From: Paracoccaceae bacterium
GTDB lineage: Bacteria > Pseudomonadota > Alphaproteobacteria > Rhodobacterales > Rhodobacteraceae
Reading direction: 5' to 3'
DNA length: 10,900 nt
Assembly: GCA_007121115.1 (NCBI GenBank)
Contig: SKMI01000263.1
Span: 1-10,900 of the forward strand
The notes below the pieces were generated by a model. It ran no database searches. It worked only from the letters and a program-made list of their open reading frames with translations, and was not told the DNA's origin. The position numbers were made by a program, and so were the translations under genes. Each line of letters starts with the position of its first letter. The stretch's first letter is position 1. Shown one piece after another: positions 1-6,578 of this stretch.

Positions 1-456
1 CTGCCGCTGGCGGCGGCCTGCGGCTTCCGCCCGGCCCATGCCCCCGGCGGCCCCGGCGCGGCCCTGCGCGGACAGGTGCGCGCCGATGACCCGGTCAGCG
101 TACGCGATTTCGCCTTTGTTGCCGCACTGGAGGACCGGCTGGGCCGCCCGCAGCAGGTGCGTTATGCGCTGGCCTATGACATCGCCGTCGATGAACGCGG
201 CGGCGCGCGGGTGCGCGATGTGGGCGACACGCGGTTTCAGGTCTTCGGGCAGGTGACATTCACCCTGACCGACACCGCCACGGGCGAAGACCTCGCCACC
301 GGCACGGTGCAGAATTTCACCGCCTATTCCGCCACCTCGACCCAGATGGCGACCCGGATCGCCCAACAGGATGCCGAGCGGCGGCTGATGGCGATTCTGG
401 CCGATCAGGTGGTCGCGCGCCTGCTGACCACGCTGCCGGAGCCGACCGACGCATGA
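1..456 (+). CDS. lptE: LPS-assembly lipoprotein LptE (5'-truncated by window edge)
   Basis: LptE is an outer-membrane lipoprotein that plugs the LptD barrel and helps deliver lipopolysaccharide to the cell surface. The frame is open from base 1 and ends at TGA 454-456, leaving 151 visible residues; only the first part of the signal peptide is missing. The visible N-terminus reads LPLAAAC, a lipobox-like site with the lipidated Cys at visible residue 7, followed by GFRP, which resembles the CGF-P start of mature alphaproteobacterial LptE. The C-terminal half has the family pattern: a beta-rich middle, then a Tyr/Ser/Thr-rich strand (about residues 108-116) and an amphipathic helix rich in Ala, Glu and Arg (ATRIAQQDAERRLMAILADQ). 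The gene overlaps holA by 4 bases, a common neighbourhood for lptE. Overall similarity within the family is low, so the call rests on lipobox, C-terminal helix and context together. Confidence 0.8.
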   Translation: MPLAAACGFRPAHAPGGPGAALRGQVRADDPVSVRDFAFVAALEDRLGRPQQVRYALAYDIAVDERGGARVRDVGDTRFQVFGQVTFTLTDTATGEDLATGTVQNFTAYSATSTQMATRIAQQDAERRLMAILADQVVARLLTTLPEPTDA

Positions 457-1490
457 AGATGCAGGCGCGCGAGCTGGCGCGCTATGCCGCGCGCCCGGAT
501 GCGGGCCATGCGGGCGTGCTGTTGTTCGGCCCGGACGCCATGCGCGTGGCGCTGAAACGGCAGGAACTGGTCAAGGGGCTGATCGGCCCGGCGGGCGAGG
601 CCGAGATGCGCCTGACCCTGTTGCAAGGCGCCGACCTGCGCGGCGACCCGGCGGCGCTGCTGGATGCGGTCAAGGCGCAAGGCTTCTTTCCCGGCCCGCG
701 CGCGGTGCTGATCGAGGATGCCACCGACTCACTGGCCGAGCCACTGTCCGCGACCCTCAAGGACTGGACCCCCGAGGACGCGCGGCTGGTGGTTACCGCC
801 GGGAACCTCAAGCCCGCCTCGAAACTCCGCAAGCTTTTCGAAGGCGCGCGCAACGCCGCCGCCGTGGGCATCTACGACGACCCGCCCGGGCGCGACGAGA
901 TCGATGCCATGCTGCGCGAGGCAAACCTTGGCCAGATCGCGCCCGAGGCGATGGGCGATATACAGGCGCTTGCCCGCACGCTCGACCCCGGCGATTTCCG
1001 CCAGACGGTGGAGAAGCTGGCACTCTACAAGCTGGGCGACGAAACGCCGCTCACCCCCGATGACGTGACCGCCTGCGCGCCCATCAGCACCGAGGCCGGG
1101 CTCGATGCGCTGCTGGACCTGACCGCGCAAGGGCAGGCGGCGCGAATCGGCCCGGTGCTGCGGCGGCTGCAAGGGCAGGGGGTGGCGGCGGTCACCATCT
1201 GCATCGGGGCTGCGCGCCATTTCCGCACCCTGTTCGAAATCGCCAGCGACCCGGCAGGCTCGGACAGTGGCATGAAACGCCTGCGCCCGCCGCTCCACTG
1301 GAAGCGCCGCGATGCCGTGCAGGCGCAGCTTGGCCAGTGGTCGCGCGACCGGTTGGAGGAGGCGCAGGCGCTGCTGCTGGACACCGATCTGACCTTGCGT
1401 TCCGGGGCGGCGGTGCCCAGCATGGCAGTGATGGAGCGCACGCTGATCCGGCTGGCGATGCTCGCCCGGCGGGGCGGCGGGCGCAGATAG
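453..1490 (+). CDS. holA: DNA polymerase III subunit delta (HolA)
   Basis: HolA is the clamp-loader wrench: it binds and opens the beta sliding clamp within the DnaX complex at the replication fork. The 345-residue product is close to the usual length (about 340). The N-terminal AAA+-like domain shows the typical start LLFGPDAMRVALKRQEL (residues 23-39), with no working Walker A, as expected for delta. The pattern FFPGPRAVLIEDA (about 75-87) and LVVTAGNLKPASKLRKLFE (about 112-130) match the nucleotide-domain fold. A helical collar domain fills the C-terminal third (about 210-345), with RRLQGQGVAAVTICIGAARHFRTL. The start is ATG 453, which overlaps the lptE stop (ATGA), suggesting translational coupling; an in-frame ATG at 459 is an alternative. 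No frameshift or missing segment is visible. Confidence 0.93.
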   Translation: MKMQARELARYAARPDAGHAGVLLFGPDAMRVALKRQELVKGLIGPAGEAEMRLTLLQGADLRGDPAALLDAVKAQGFFPGPRAVLIEDATDSLAEPLSATLKDWTPEDARLVVTAGNLKPASKLRKLFEGARNAAAVGIYDDPPGRDEIDAMLREANLGQIAPEAMGDIQALARTLDPGDFRQTVEKLALYKLGDETPLTPDDVTACAPISTEAGLDALLDLTAQGQAARIGPVLRRLQGQGVAAVTICIGAARHFRTLFEIASDPAGSDSGMKRLRPPLHWKRRDAVQAQLGQWSRDRLEEAQALLLDTDLTLRSGAAVPSMAVMERTLIRLAMLARRGGGRR

Positions 1491-1497
1491 GGAGAGG
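1491..1497 (+). promoter_or_regulatory. Ribosome binding site of the GST-family gene
   Basis: GGAGAGG lies directly after the holA stop (TAG 1488-1490) and ends 4 bases before ATG 1502. It decides the start. An in-frame start inside holA at 1337 would add 55 residues of low-complexity Gly/Ala/Arg sequence in front of the conserved GST beta strand, and it has no such site. Confidence 0.75.
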
Positions 1498-1501
1498 CCG
1501 G

Positions 1502-2095
1502 ATGTACACGGTCATCGGCAGGGCCAACAGCCGCGCCACGCGGGTTCTCTGGATGCTCGAGGAGCTTGGCCAGAGCTACGATCATGTGCCTGCCGCGCCG
1601 CAGTCACAAGGGGTGGTCAGCTTCAACCCGGCGGGCAAGGTGCCGGTGCTGATCGAGGATGGCACGCCGATCACCGATTCGACCGCGATCATCCAGTATC
1701 TGGCCGACAAGCACGGCGGGCTGACCTTTACTGCCGGCACGCTGGACCGGGCGCGGCAGGACAGCATGACCCAGTTTCTGCTGGACGAGTTCGACGCGGC
1801 CCTGTGGATGGCGGCACGGCACAGCTTTGTGTTGCCCGAGGAATTGCGCCAGTCGGCGGTCAAGGATTCGCTGAAATGGGAGTTTACCCGCAGCCAAACG
1901 ACGCTGGTGCGCCGCATGGGCGAGGGGCCGTTCCTGATGGGCGCCGAGATGACGGTGCCCGACATCATCCTGACGCATTGCGGGATATGGGCGGGAATCG
2001 CGAAGTTTCCGATCTCGGAGCCACGGCTGGCGGATTATCTGGAAACCATGATGGCCCGGCCCGCGCTGCGCAAGGTGCTGGACCAGATGCCCTGA
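1502..2095 (+). CDS. Glutathione S-transferase family protein
   Basis: This is a 197-residue cytosolic GST-fold protein. The N-terminal thioredoxin-like domain (about 1-72) begins MYTVIGRANS, placing a candidate catalytic or glutathione-activating Ser at residue 10. It has FNPAGKVPVL with the invariant cis-Pro at residue 48, and the gamma-glutamyl-binding pair Asp59-Ser60 in ITDSTAIIQYL. The helical C-terminal domain carries the N-capping Asp154 in TVPDIILTH and ends with the familiar helix RPALRKVLDQ. Members conjugate or reduce electrophiles with glutathione in the cytoplasm, but the substrate and subclass cannot be read from the sequence; the length is slightly short for the family. The gene starts 11 bases after holA and is probably co-transcribed with lptE-holA, without an obvious functional link. 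Confidence 0.88.
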   Translation: MYTVIGRANSRATRVLWMLEELGQSYDHVPAAPQSQGVVSFNPAGKVPVLIEDGTPITDSTAIIQYLADKHGGLTFTAGTLDRARQDSMTQFLLDEFDAALWMAARHSFVLPEELRQSAVKDSLKWEFTRSQTTLVRRMGEGPFLMGAEMTVPDIILTHCGIWAGIAKFPISEPRLADYLETMMARPALRKVLDQMP

Positions 2096-2108
2096 GTGCC
2101 GCGCGTAC

Positions 2109-2164
2109 GTCACGGTAAACGGCACCTGCCGCGGGCCCGGCACCATGTCGGTCGGGCCCGTGAC
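2109..2164 (+). terminator. GC-rich hairpins after the GST gene (possible terminator)
   Basis: Two competing structures are visible. CGGGCCCG at 2132-2139 pairs with the identical palindromic CGGGCCCG at 2153-2160, and ACC (2142-2144) pairs with GGT (2150-2152) inside it. Alternatively GTCACGG at 2109-2115 pairs with CCGTGAC at 2158-2164. They begin soon after the stop codon at 2093-2095, the usual place for a terminator. No T-run follows, so this may be a weak or Rho-assisted terminator, or only a transcript-stabilising hairpin. Confidence 0.35.
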
Positions 2165-2263
2165 AGCGCGCCTCCCCCTCGCTCTCTCCCCGGGGCCGGG
2201 CGCGAACCTGCTCAAGGAATGCGCCGCGCCAGCAGGATTTAGCGGCCCTGCGCGGACCTGACC

Positions 2264-2277
2264 TTGACGCAAATCAA
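2264..2277 (+). promoter_or_regulatory. FNR/FnrL-type binding site upstream of ppsA
   Basis: TTGAC-GCAA-ATCAA fits the alphaproteobacterial FnrL/FixK consensus TTGAY-N4-RTCAA at every specified base. It is centred about 64 bases before the ppsA ATG. If the regulator acts as a class II activator (site centred at -41.5), transcription would start near 2312 with a weak -10 (CATGTT, 2300-2305), leaving a short leader that contains the AGGAGG ribosome binding site. Binding and the direction of regulation are inferred. Confidence 0.65.
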
Positions 2278-2284
2278 TGTGTCT

Positions 2285-2297
2285 TGTCACCTTGACA
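2285..2297. promoter_or_regulatory. Short perfect inverted repeat in the ppsA promoter region
   Basis: TGTCA-CCT-TGACA is a 5-3-5 perfect inverted repeat lying between the FNR-type box and the ppsA ribosome binding site. Its right arm also contains TTGACA (2292-2297), but no acceptable -10 lies 16-18 bases further on. It could be a second operator or chance; the binding protein is unknown. Confidence 0.25.
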
Positions 2298-2320
2298 CTC
2301 ATGTTGTGCACCATCGCGAC

Positions 2321-2326
2321 AGGAGG
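2321..2326 (+). promoter_or_regulatory. Strong ribosome binding site of ppsA
   Basis: AGGAGG is a full Shine-Dalgarno match with 8 bases before ATG 2335. It fixes the start codon and suggests efficient translation. Confidence 0.85.
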
Positions 2327-2334
2327 ATTCCCCG

Positions 2335-4722
2335 ATGACCGAGACCGAAACGCCGCATGTGATCTGGTTTGACGATCTGGTGCGGACGGATGTGCCGCTG
2401 GTGGGTGGCAAGAACGCCTCGCTGGGCGAGATGGTGCAGAGCCTCGGCGACAAGGGCATCAGCGTCCCGCCGGGGTTTGCCACCTCGGCCCCGGCGTTTC
2501 GCGCCTTCATCGCGCATAACGACCTTCGCCCGGTCATCACCGACTGGATGCAGCGGCTCGACGACGGGCGCAGCACCCTGGCCGAGGCCGGCGCGGCGGT
2601 GCGCAAGGCGATCATCGCCGGGCACTGGCCCGAGGATCTGGCCGCCGCCATCCTGCAGGGCTATCGCGATCTGGGTGAGCGCACGGGCCATGCGGAGCCG
2701 TCGGTGGCGGTGCGGTCGTCAGCCACGGCCGAGGATCTGCCCGAGGCGAGTTTCGCGGGCCAGCAGGAGACCTATCTGAACGTGCGCGGCGAAAAGGCGC
2801 TCTTGTCCACCTGTCGGCGCTGCTATGCCTCGCTGTTTACCGACCGGGCGATCACCTATCGCCGGATCAACGGGTTCGACCACGATCAGGTGGCGCTTTC
2901 CATCGGCGTACAGATGATGGTGCGCGCCGATACCGGGGGCGCGGGGGTGATGTTCTCGCTCGATACAGAAACCGGGTTCGACAAGGTGGTGCTGATCAAT
3001 GGCGCCTGGGGGCTGGGTGAAAACGTGGTGCAGGGGTCGGTCAGCCCGGACGAGTATCAGGTGTTCAAGCCGCTTCTGAAGGACCGCAGCCTGAAACCCA
3101 TCGTCCACCGCACGCTGGGCGCCAAGGAACGCAAGATGATCTATGCGGGCGCGGAAGGGGGCGAGACCCGGAACGTGCCGACCTCGAAGGCCGAGCGCGG
3201 GCGGTTCGTGCTGTCCGAGGATGAGATCGTCGAACTGGCGCGCCAGGCCTGCACCATCGAGGATCATTACGGCTGCCCGATGGACATGGAATGGGCCCGC
3301 GATGGTGAGACCGGAGACCTGTATATCGTGCAGGCCCGGCCCGAAACGGTGCAGTCGCGCGCCGAGGCGGGCAAGATGCTCAGCTACACGGTGCACGAGC
3401 ACGGCCCCGAGATCCTGCGCGGGCTCAGTGTCGGCGGCGCGGTGGTCAGCGCGCCGGTGTGCCTGATCGAAACCGTGGCCGATATCGACAAGTTCCGCGA
3501 CGGGGCGATTCTGGTCACCACCATCACCGACCCGGACTGGGTGCCGATCATGAAGCGCGCGGCGGCAATTGTCACCGACAGCGGCGGGCGGACCTCGCAC
3601 GCGGCGATCGTCAGCCGCGAGTTGGGGCTGCCAGCGATCGTGGGCTGCGGGAATGCAACCGAGTTGCTGCACGATGAACAGGTGGTCACCGTCTCCTGCG
3701 CCGAAGGCGACGAGGGGATCGTCTATGACGGCACCTCGGACTACTCGGTCGAGGAGATCGACCTCGGGAAAGCGCCGGAAACCCGCACGAAGATCATGCT
3801 GAACATGGCCAACCCGGCTGCCGCCTTCCGCTGGTGGCGCCTGCCCATTGAAGGCGTGGGGCTGGCGCGGATGGAGTTCGTGATCTCGAACGCGATCAAG
3901 GTGCACCCGCTGGCGCTGACCCGGTTCGAGCAGATCACCGACGAGGGGGTGCGCGAAGAGATCGAGGCGCTGACCCGCGGCTACCCGGACAAGCCCGCCT
4001 ATTTCGTGGACAAGCTGGCCCGCGGGCTGGCGCGGATTGCCGCGGTGGCCTGGCCGAAGCCGGTGATCGTGCGGATGAGCGATTTCAAGACCAACGAATA
4101 CGCGGGTCTGCTGGGAGGCAGTGGGTTCGAGCCGCATGAGGAAAACCCGATGATCGGCTTCCGCGGCGCCTCGCGCTACTACTCCCCGGATTATGCCGAA
4201 GGGTTCACGCTCGAATGCGAGGCGATTTCGCGGCTGCGGAACGAGATGGGGTTCACCAATGTGGTGGTGATGATCCCCTTCGTGCGCACGGTGGACGAGG
4301 CCGAGCGCGTGATGGAGGTGATGGCCCGGGCCGGGCTGGAGCGCGGGAAGGACGGGCTCGAGGTCTATGTGATGTGCGAGGTGCCGTCGAACGTGATCCT
4401 GGCCGAGGATTTCGCCGAACGGTTTGACGGGTTCAGCATCGGATCGAACGACCTGACGCAGCTGGTGCTGGGCGTGGATCGCGACTCGGGCAAGCTCGCG
4501 GGGCTGTTCCGCGAACGTGACCCGGCGGTGATGTGGATGATCCGGCATGTGATCGACGCGGCGGGCAAGGCCGGGGTGAAGGTGGGGCTCTGCGGGCAAG
4601 CGCCCAGCAACGATCCGGAATTCGCACGGCTGCTGGTGGAGGCGGGGATCGATTCGATCTCGGTGACGCCGGACAGTTTCCTGGCGGTGAAGGATCACGT
4701 GGCGGCGGCGGAGCGGGGGTAG
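2335..4722 (+). CDS. ppsA: Phosphoenolpyruvate synthase (pyruvate, water dikinase)
   Basis: PpsA converts pyruvate, ATP and water to phosphoenolpyruvate, AMP and phosphate in the cytoplasm, feeding gluconeogenesis from pyruvate or lactate. The 795-residue length matches the family (about 790-800). The N-terminal ATP-grasp-like domain (about 1-345) has LVGGKNASLGEM (about 22-33) and the nucleotide-binding VRSSATAEDLPEASFAGQ stretch (about 126-142). The swivelling phosphohistidine domain (about 385-460) carries TDSGGRTSHAAIVSRE with the catalytic His at residue 422. The C-terminal PEP/pyruvate barrel (about 475-790) has GSNDLTQLVLGVDRDSG (from residue 703) and GLCGQAPSN with the catalytic Cys at 753. 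All key residues are present. The FDDL/VPLVGGK start and separate PEP domains distinguish it from pyruvate phosphate dikinase, which is longer. The gene stands alone with its own promoter region. Confidence 0.97.
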   Translation: MTETETPHVIWFDDLVRTDVPLVGGKNASLGEMVQSLGDKGISVPPGFATSAPAFRAFIAHNDLRPVITDWMQRLDDGRSTLAEAGAAVRKAIIAGHWPEDLAAAILQGYRDLGERTGHAEPSVAVRSSATAEDLPEASFAGQQETYLNVRGEKALLSTCRRCYASLFTDRAITYRRINGFDHDQVALSIGVQMMVRADTGGAGVMFSLDTETGFDKVVLINGAWGLGENVVQGSVSPDEYQVFKPLLKDRSLKPIVHRTLGAKERKMIYAGAEGGETRNVPTSKAERGRFVLSEDEIVELARQACTIEDHYGCPMDMEWARDGETGDLYIVQARPETVQSRAEAGKMLSYTVHEHGPEILRGLSVGGAVVSAPVCLIETVADIDKFRDGAILVTTITDPDWVPIMKRAAAIVTDSGGRTSHAAIVSRELGLPAIVGCGNATELLHDEQVVTVSCAEGDEGIVYDGTSDYSVEEIDLGKAPETRTKIMLNMANPAAAFRWWRLPIEGVGLARMEFVISNAIKVHPLALTRFEQITDEGVREEIEALTRGYPDKPAYFVDKLARGLARIAAVAWPKPVIVRMSDFKTNEYAGLLGGSGFEPHEENPMIGFRGASRYYSPDYAEGFTLECEAISRLRNEMGFTNVVVMIPFVRTVDEAERVMEVMARAGLERGKDGLEVYVMCEVPSNVILAEDFAERFDGFSIGSNDLTQLVLGVDRDSGKLAGLFRERDPAVMWMIRHVIDAAGKAGVKVGLCGQAPSNDPEFARLLVEAGIDSISVTPDSFLAVKDHVAAAERG

Positions 4723-4728
4723 AGGATC

Positions 4729-4778
4729 ATCGCCCGGGTGGCCCCGGCGGCTGCGCCGACCGTGCCCACCCAGGCGAT
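4729..4778. terminator. Long imperfect hairpin between convergent ppsA and radC
   Basis: ATCGCCCGGGTGG (4729-4741) pairs with CCACCCAGGCGAT (4766-4778) at 12 of 13 positions. Inside it CGGCG (4745-4749) and CGCCG (4754-4758) form a second stem around a 4-base loop. The structure starts 6 bases after the ppsA stop and ends 28 bases from the radC stop, so it could end transcription from both sides. There is no T-run on either strand, so a classical intrinsic mechanism is unproven. Confidence 0.5.
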
Positions 4779-4806
4779 GCCCGATGGGGCGTCTGCCTGA
4801 GCGGGG

Positions 4807-5601
4807 TTACAAGAGCCCCTCGGACCGGAAGCTCAGTTCGCGTTCGCGGCCGATGATCAGATGGTCGTGCAGCGTGACGGACAGCATCTCGCCCGCCGCG
4901 CGGATGCGGTCGGTCATCTGAATGTCCGCCTGCGATGGCGTGGGGTCGCCCGAAGGGTGGTTGTGCACCAGAATCAGCGCCGAGGCGTTGAGCTCGAGGG
5001 CGCGTTTGAGCACCTCGCGCGGGTAGACGGGGACGTGATCGACCGTGCCGCGGGCCTGTTCCTCGTCGGCGATGAGCGTGTTCTTGCGGTCCAGAAACAG
5101 GACTCGGAACTGTTCGACATCGCGGTGCGCCATGGCCGTGTGGCAATAGTCCAGGAGCGCGTTCCAGGACGAGATCACGGGCCGGTCGATGACCCGCGCG
5201 CGGGCCAGCCGCGTGGCAGCGGCCTCGACCAGTTTCAGCTCCAGCACCACCGCGTCGCCCGCACCCTCGACCTCGCGCAGGCGGGCGGGGGGCGCGGTGA
5301 TGACGCGGTTGAAATCGCCGAAGGTTTCGATCAGGCGCCGGGCCAGCGGTTTGACGTCCTGGCGCGGGATGGCGCGGAACAGAATCAGTTCCAGCAGTTC
5401 GTATTCGGGCACGGCCGCGGCCCCGCCGGTCATGAAGCGTTCGCGCAGCCGCTTGCGGTGATCGCGGATGTAGGAGGGCAGGCGGGGTTTGCTCTGGGCC
5501 GAAGGTTGCGGCGCGGGCGCAGCAACAGAATCGGTGCCCTTCGGCTCCGGCACGAAGAGCGGAAGCGCAGGTTCGGAAAGGGCGGCGCGCAGCTTCGGCA
5601 T
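4807..5601 (-). CDS. radC: RadC family protein (JAB1/MPN metalloprotease-like domain)
   Basis: RadC proteins pair an N-terminal helix-hairpin-helix segment with a C-terminal JAMM/MPN domain; the family was once linked to DNA repair but its biochemical role is unsettled. From ATG 5601-5599 the product is 264 residues. Residues 41-130 hold the UPF0758-type N-terminal region (LPSYIRDHRKRLRERF, YELLELILF, REVEGAG). The JAMM motif is complete: Glu163, then HNHPSGDPTPSQAD at 213-226 giving His213, His215, Ser217 and Asp226 as metal ligands and catalytic residues. The first 40 residues are a Pro/Ala-rich, probably disordered tail. An in-frame start at 5844 would add 81 low-complexity residues overlapping the upstream hydrolase gene, so it was rejected. 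The gene lies 52 bases downstream of the hydrolase on the same strand. Confidence 0.92.
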   Translation of the reverse strand: MPKLRAALSEPALPLFVPEPKGTDSVAAPAPQPSAQSKPRLPSYIRDHRKRLRERFMTGGAAAVPEYELLELILFRAIPRQDVKPLARRLIETFGDFNRVITAPPARLREVEGAGDAVVLELKLVEAAATRLARARVIDRPVISSWNALLDYCHTAMAHRDVEQFRVLFLDRKNTLIADEEQARGTVDHVPVYPREVLKRALELNASALILVHNHPSGDPTPSQADIQMTDRIRAAGEMLSVTLHDHLIIGRERELSFRSEGLL

Positions 5602-5625
5602 GCCCCGAGCCTTGCGCGGAAATGG

Positions 5626-5640
5626 TGAAGGAAGCGTTAA
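5626..5640 (-). promoter_or_regulatory. Degenerate CtrA-like site before radC
   Basis: On the minus strand the sequence reads TTAA-CGCTTCC-TTCA, one base off the alphaproteobacterial CtrA consensus TTAA-N7-TTAA. It lies about 25-39 bases before the radC ATG, within the 52-base gap after the hydrolase gene. TTAA is rare in this GC-rich window. A short AT-leaning match can still be chance, so this is tentative. Confidence 0.3.
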
Positions 5641-5653
5641 ACGTGGCGACGGA

Positions 5654-6196
5654 TCAGCGGATGACCTTGAGCAGCCGCCGGAACGACTCGGTGCCTGCCT
5701 TGCCCAGCCATTCGTAGACGGCCATTTCCGTGGTGACGATGCCCGCGCCCATGGCCTGCAAACGGTCGATGCAGGCGCGTTCACTCTCGGCAGTGCGCGA
5801 GGCGGTGGCGTCCGAGACCACGAAGACCTGCACGCCGTCCTCAATCAGGCTGGCGGCGGTCTGCATGACGCAGATATGCGCCTCCATCCCCGCGAGCACC
5901 GCCTGCCTGCGCCCCAGCGCCCGGAAGGCGGCGGCGAAACCGGCATCTTCCATGCAGGAGAAATGCAGCTTCGGCAGCACCTGGGCATCGCCCGCCGCGC
6001 TGGCTATTTCGGGCACGGTGTGGCCCAGACCCTTGGGGTATTGTTCGGTGAGCAGAACCGGCACGTCCATTTCCTGCGCAGCGGTCAGCAAGAGGCGCGT
6101 GTTGCGCAAGGTGCGCGCGGGGGCCTGCATGGCAGGCACCAGTCGTTCCTGCATGTCGATGACGATCAGCGCCGAGTCTGCGGCGCGGATCAGCAT
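5654..6196 (-). CDS. Isochorismatase-family cysteine hydrolase
   Basis: This is a 180-residue protein of the isochorismatase-like hydrolase superfamily, which uses an Asp-Lys-Cys triad. All three are visible: Asp14 in ALIVIDMQERLVP, Lys76 in VLPKLHFSC, and Cys109 in AGMEAHICVMQTA, preceded by the usual region of the cis-peptide. TEQYPKGLGHTVPEI (about 50-64) resembles the ISOC1/ISOC2-like branch rather than true isochorismatases or nicotinamidases. The substrate is unknown; no siderophore or NAD genes are nearby. ATG 6196-6194 was chosen because it has GAGGG (6208-6204) 7 bases upstream and begins right at the conserved first strand. In-frame starts at 6238 and 6316 would add 14 or 40 unconserved-looking residues without a ribosome binding site. 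The gene probably leads a two-gene unit with radC. Confidence 0.88.
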   Translation of the reverse strand: MLIRAADSALIVIDMQERLVPAMQAPARTLRNTRLLLTAAQEMDVPVLLTEQYPKGLGHTVPEIASAAGDAQVLPKLHFSCMEDAGFAAAFRALGRRQAVLAGMEAHICVMQTAASLIEDGVQVFVVSDATASRTAESERACIDRLQAMGAGIVTTEMAVYEWLGKAGTESFRRLLKVIR

Positions 6197-6384
6197 TGTC
6201 CGGCCCTCGGCGTGCTTTGGGATGGGGCAGTTTGCCATCGGCGCGCCGCTATGGCCTGTTGGTCCGGCGCCTTGGCTGTGCCCAGGCTTGTGACTGGCCG
6301 GGAGTCGGCGGGCCAAAGGTCCTGCTGTCGCGCGGTCGGTGTTCGGGTCAGGCGGGGCATATACGCTCTATTGGTCGAGTCCTC

Positions 6385-6401
6385 TGGTATGCCAGATACC
6401 A
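6385..6401. promoter_or_regulatory. GntR-type palindromic operator candidate
   Basis: TGGTAT-GCCAG-ATACCA is a perfect 6-5-6 inverted repeat, with CTGG-N4-CCAG nested at 6384-6395. TGGTAT/ATACCA arms are typical of operators bound by GntR-superfamily repressors, especially the FadR/FCD group. It overlaps the -10 and presumed start of a candidate promoter that reads toward the isochorismatase-family gene, the position expected for a repressor site. No regulator gene is in the window. Confidence 0.45.
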
Positions 6402-6421
6402 TTTTGACCGCCCGCGTTCAA
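6393..6421 (-). promoter_or_regulatory. Candidate promoter for the hydrolase-radC unit
   Basis: On the minus strand TTGAAC (6421-6416) is followed after 17 bases by TATCTG (6398-6393). Matches to the sigma-70 consensus are 4 of 6 and 3 of 6, so it is weak. The position after the infB hairpin, the exact 17-base spacing and the overlap with the palindrome support it. The transcript would have a leader of about 190 bases. Confidence 0.3.
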
Positions 6422-6541
6422 GCCGTGATGCTGGGTATCCGACGCCCAGTGCCAAGGCCCGGACCCTCTGGTTGAGCCGGGATGCCATGACGCCGCTGCG
6501 ACCGACGCGGGGATTGAACGAATTGCAGGGGGGCGGCAATC

Positions 6542-6578
6542 GAAGCCCCGGCGCTGCGCATGGCAGGGCCGGGGTTTC
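6542..6578 (-). terminator. Hairpin downstream of infB (likely terminator)
   Basis: Read on the minus strand, an 11-position stem (GAAACCCCGGC with GCCGGGGCTTC, one A-C mismatch) continues past a C/C mismatch into CTGC/GCAG around the loop CATGC. It begins 15 bases after the infB stop codon. The GC-rich stem fits an intrinsic terminator, but the tail is only CTTCGATTG rather than a T-run, so termination may be partial or Rho-assisted. Confidence 0.55.

Noticed and set aside
1337..1501. Upstream in-frame start that would extend the GST-family protein into holA
   Set aside because: The extra 55 residues are Gly/Ala/Arg low-complexity sequence, and a good ribosome binding site (1491-1497) precedes ATG 1502, where the conserved beta strand begins.
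2292..2297. TTGACA as a sigma-70 -35 box for ppsA
   Set aside because: No acceptable -10 sequence lies 16-18 bases downstream; the position would also leave almost no leader before the ribosome binding site.
2719..4698. A 659-codon open frame on the - strand, antisense to ppsA
   Set aside because: The product is full of His, Arg and Pro without family motifs, while ppsA on the other strand has every catalytic residue. It is a shadow frame.
5602..5844. Longer radC start at 5844
   Set aside because: It would overlap the hydrolase gene by 191 bases and add 81 Arg/Ser/Pro-rich residues unlike RadC.
6197..6316. Longer starts (6238 or 6316) for the isochorismatase-family gene
   Set aside because: There is no ribosome binding site, and the added residues are unlike the family, whose conserved strand starts at the ATG at 6196.
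6389..6475. Small + strand ORF of 28 codons starting inside the palindrome
   Set aside because: It has no ribosome binding site and no recognisable product, and its start codon is part of the inverted repeat.
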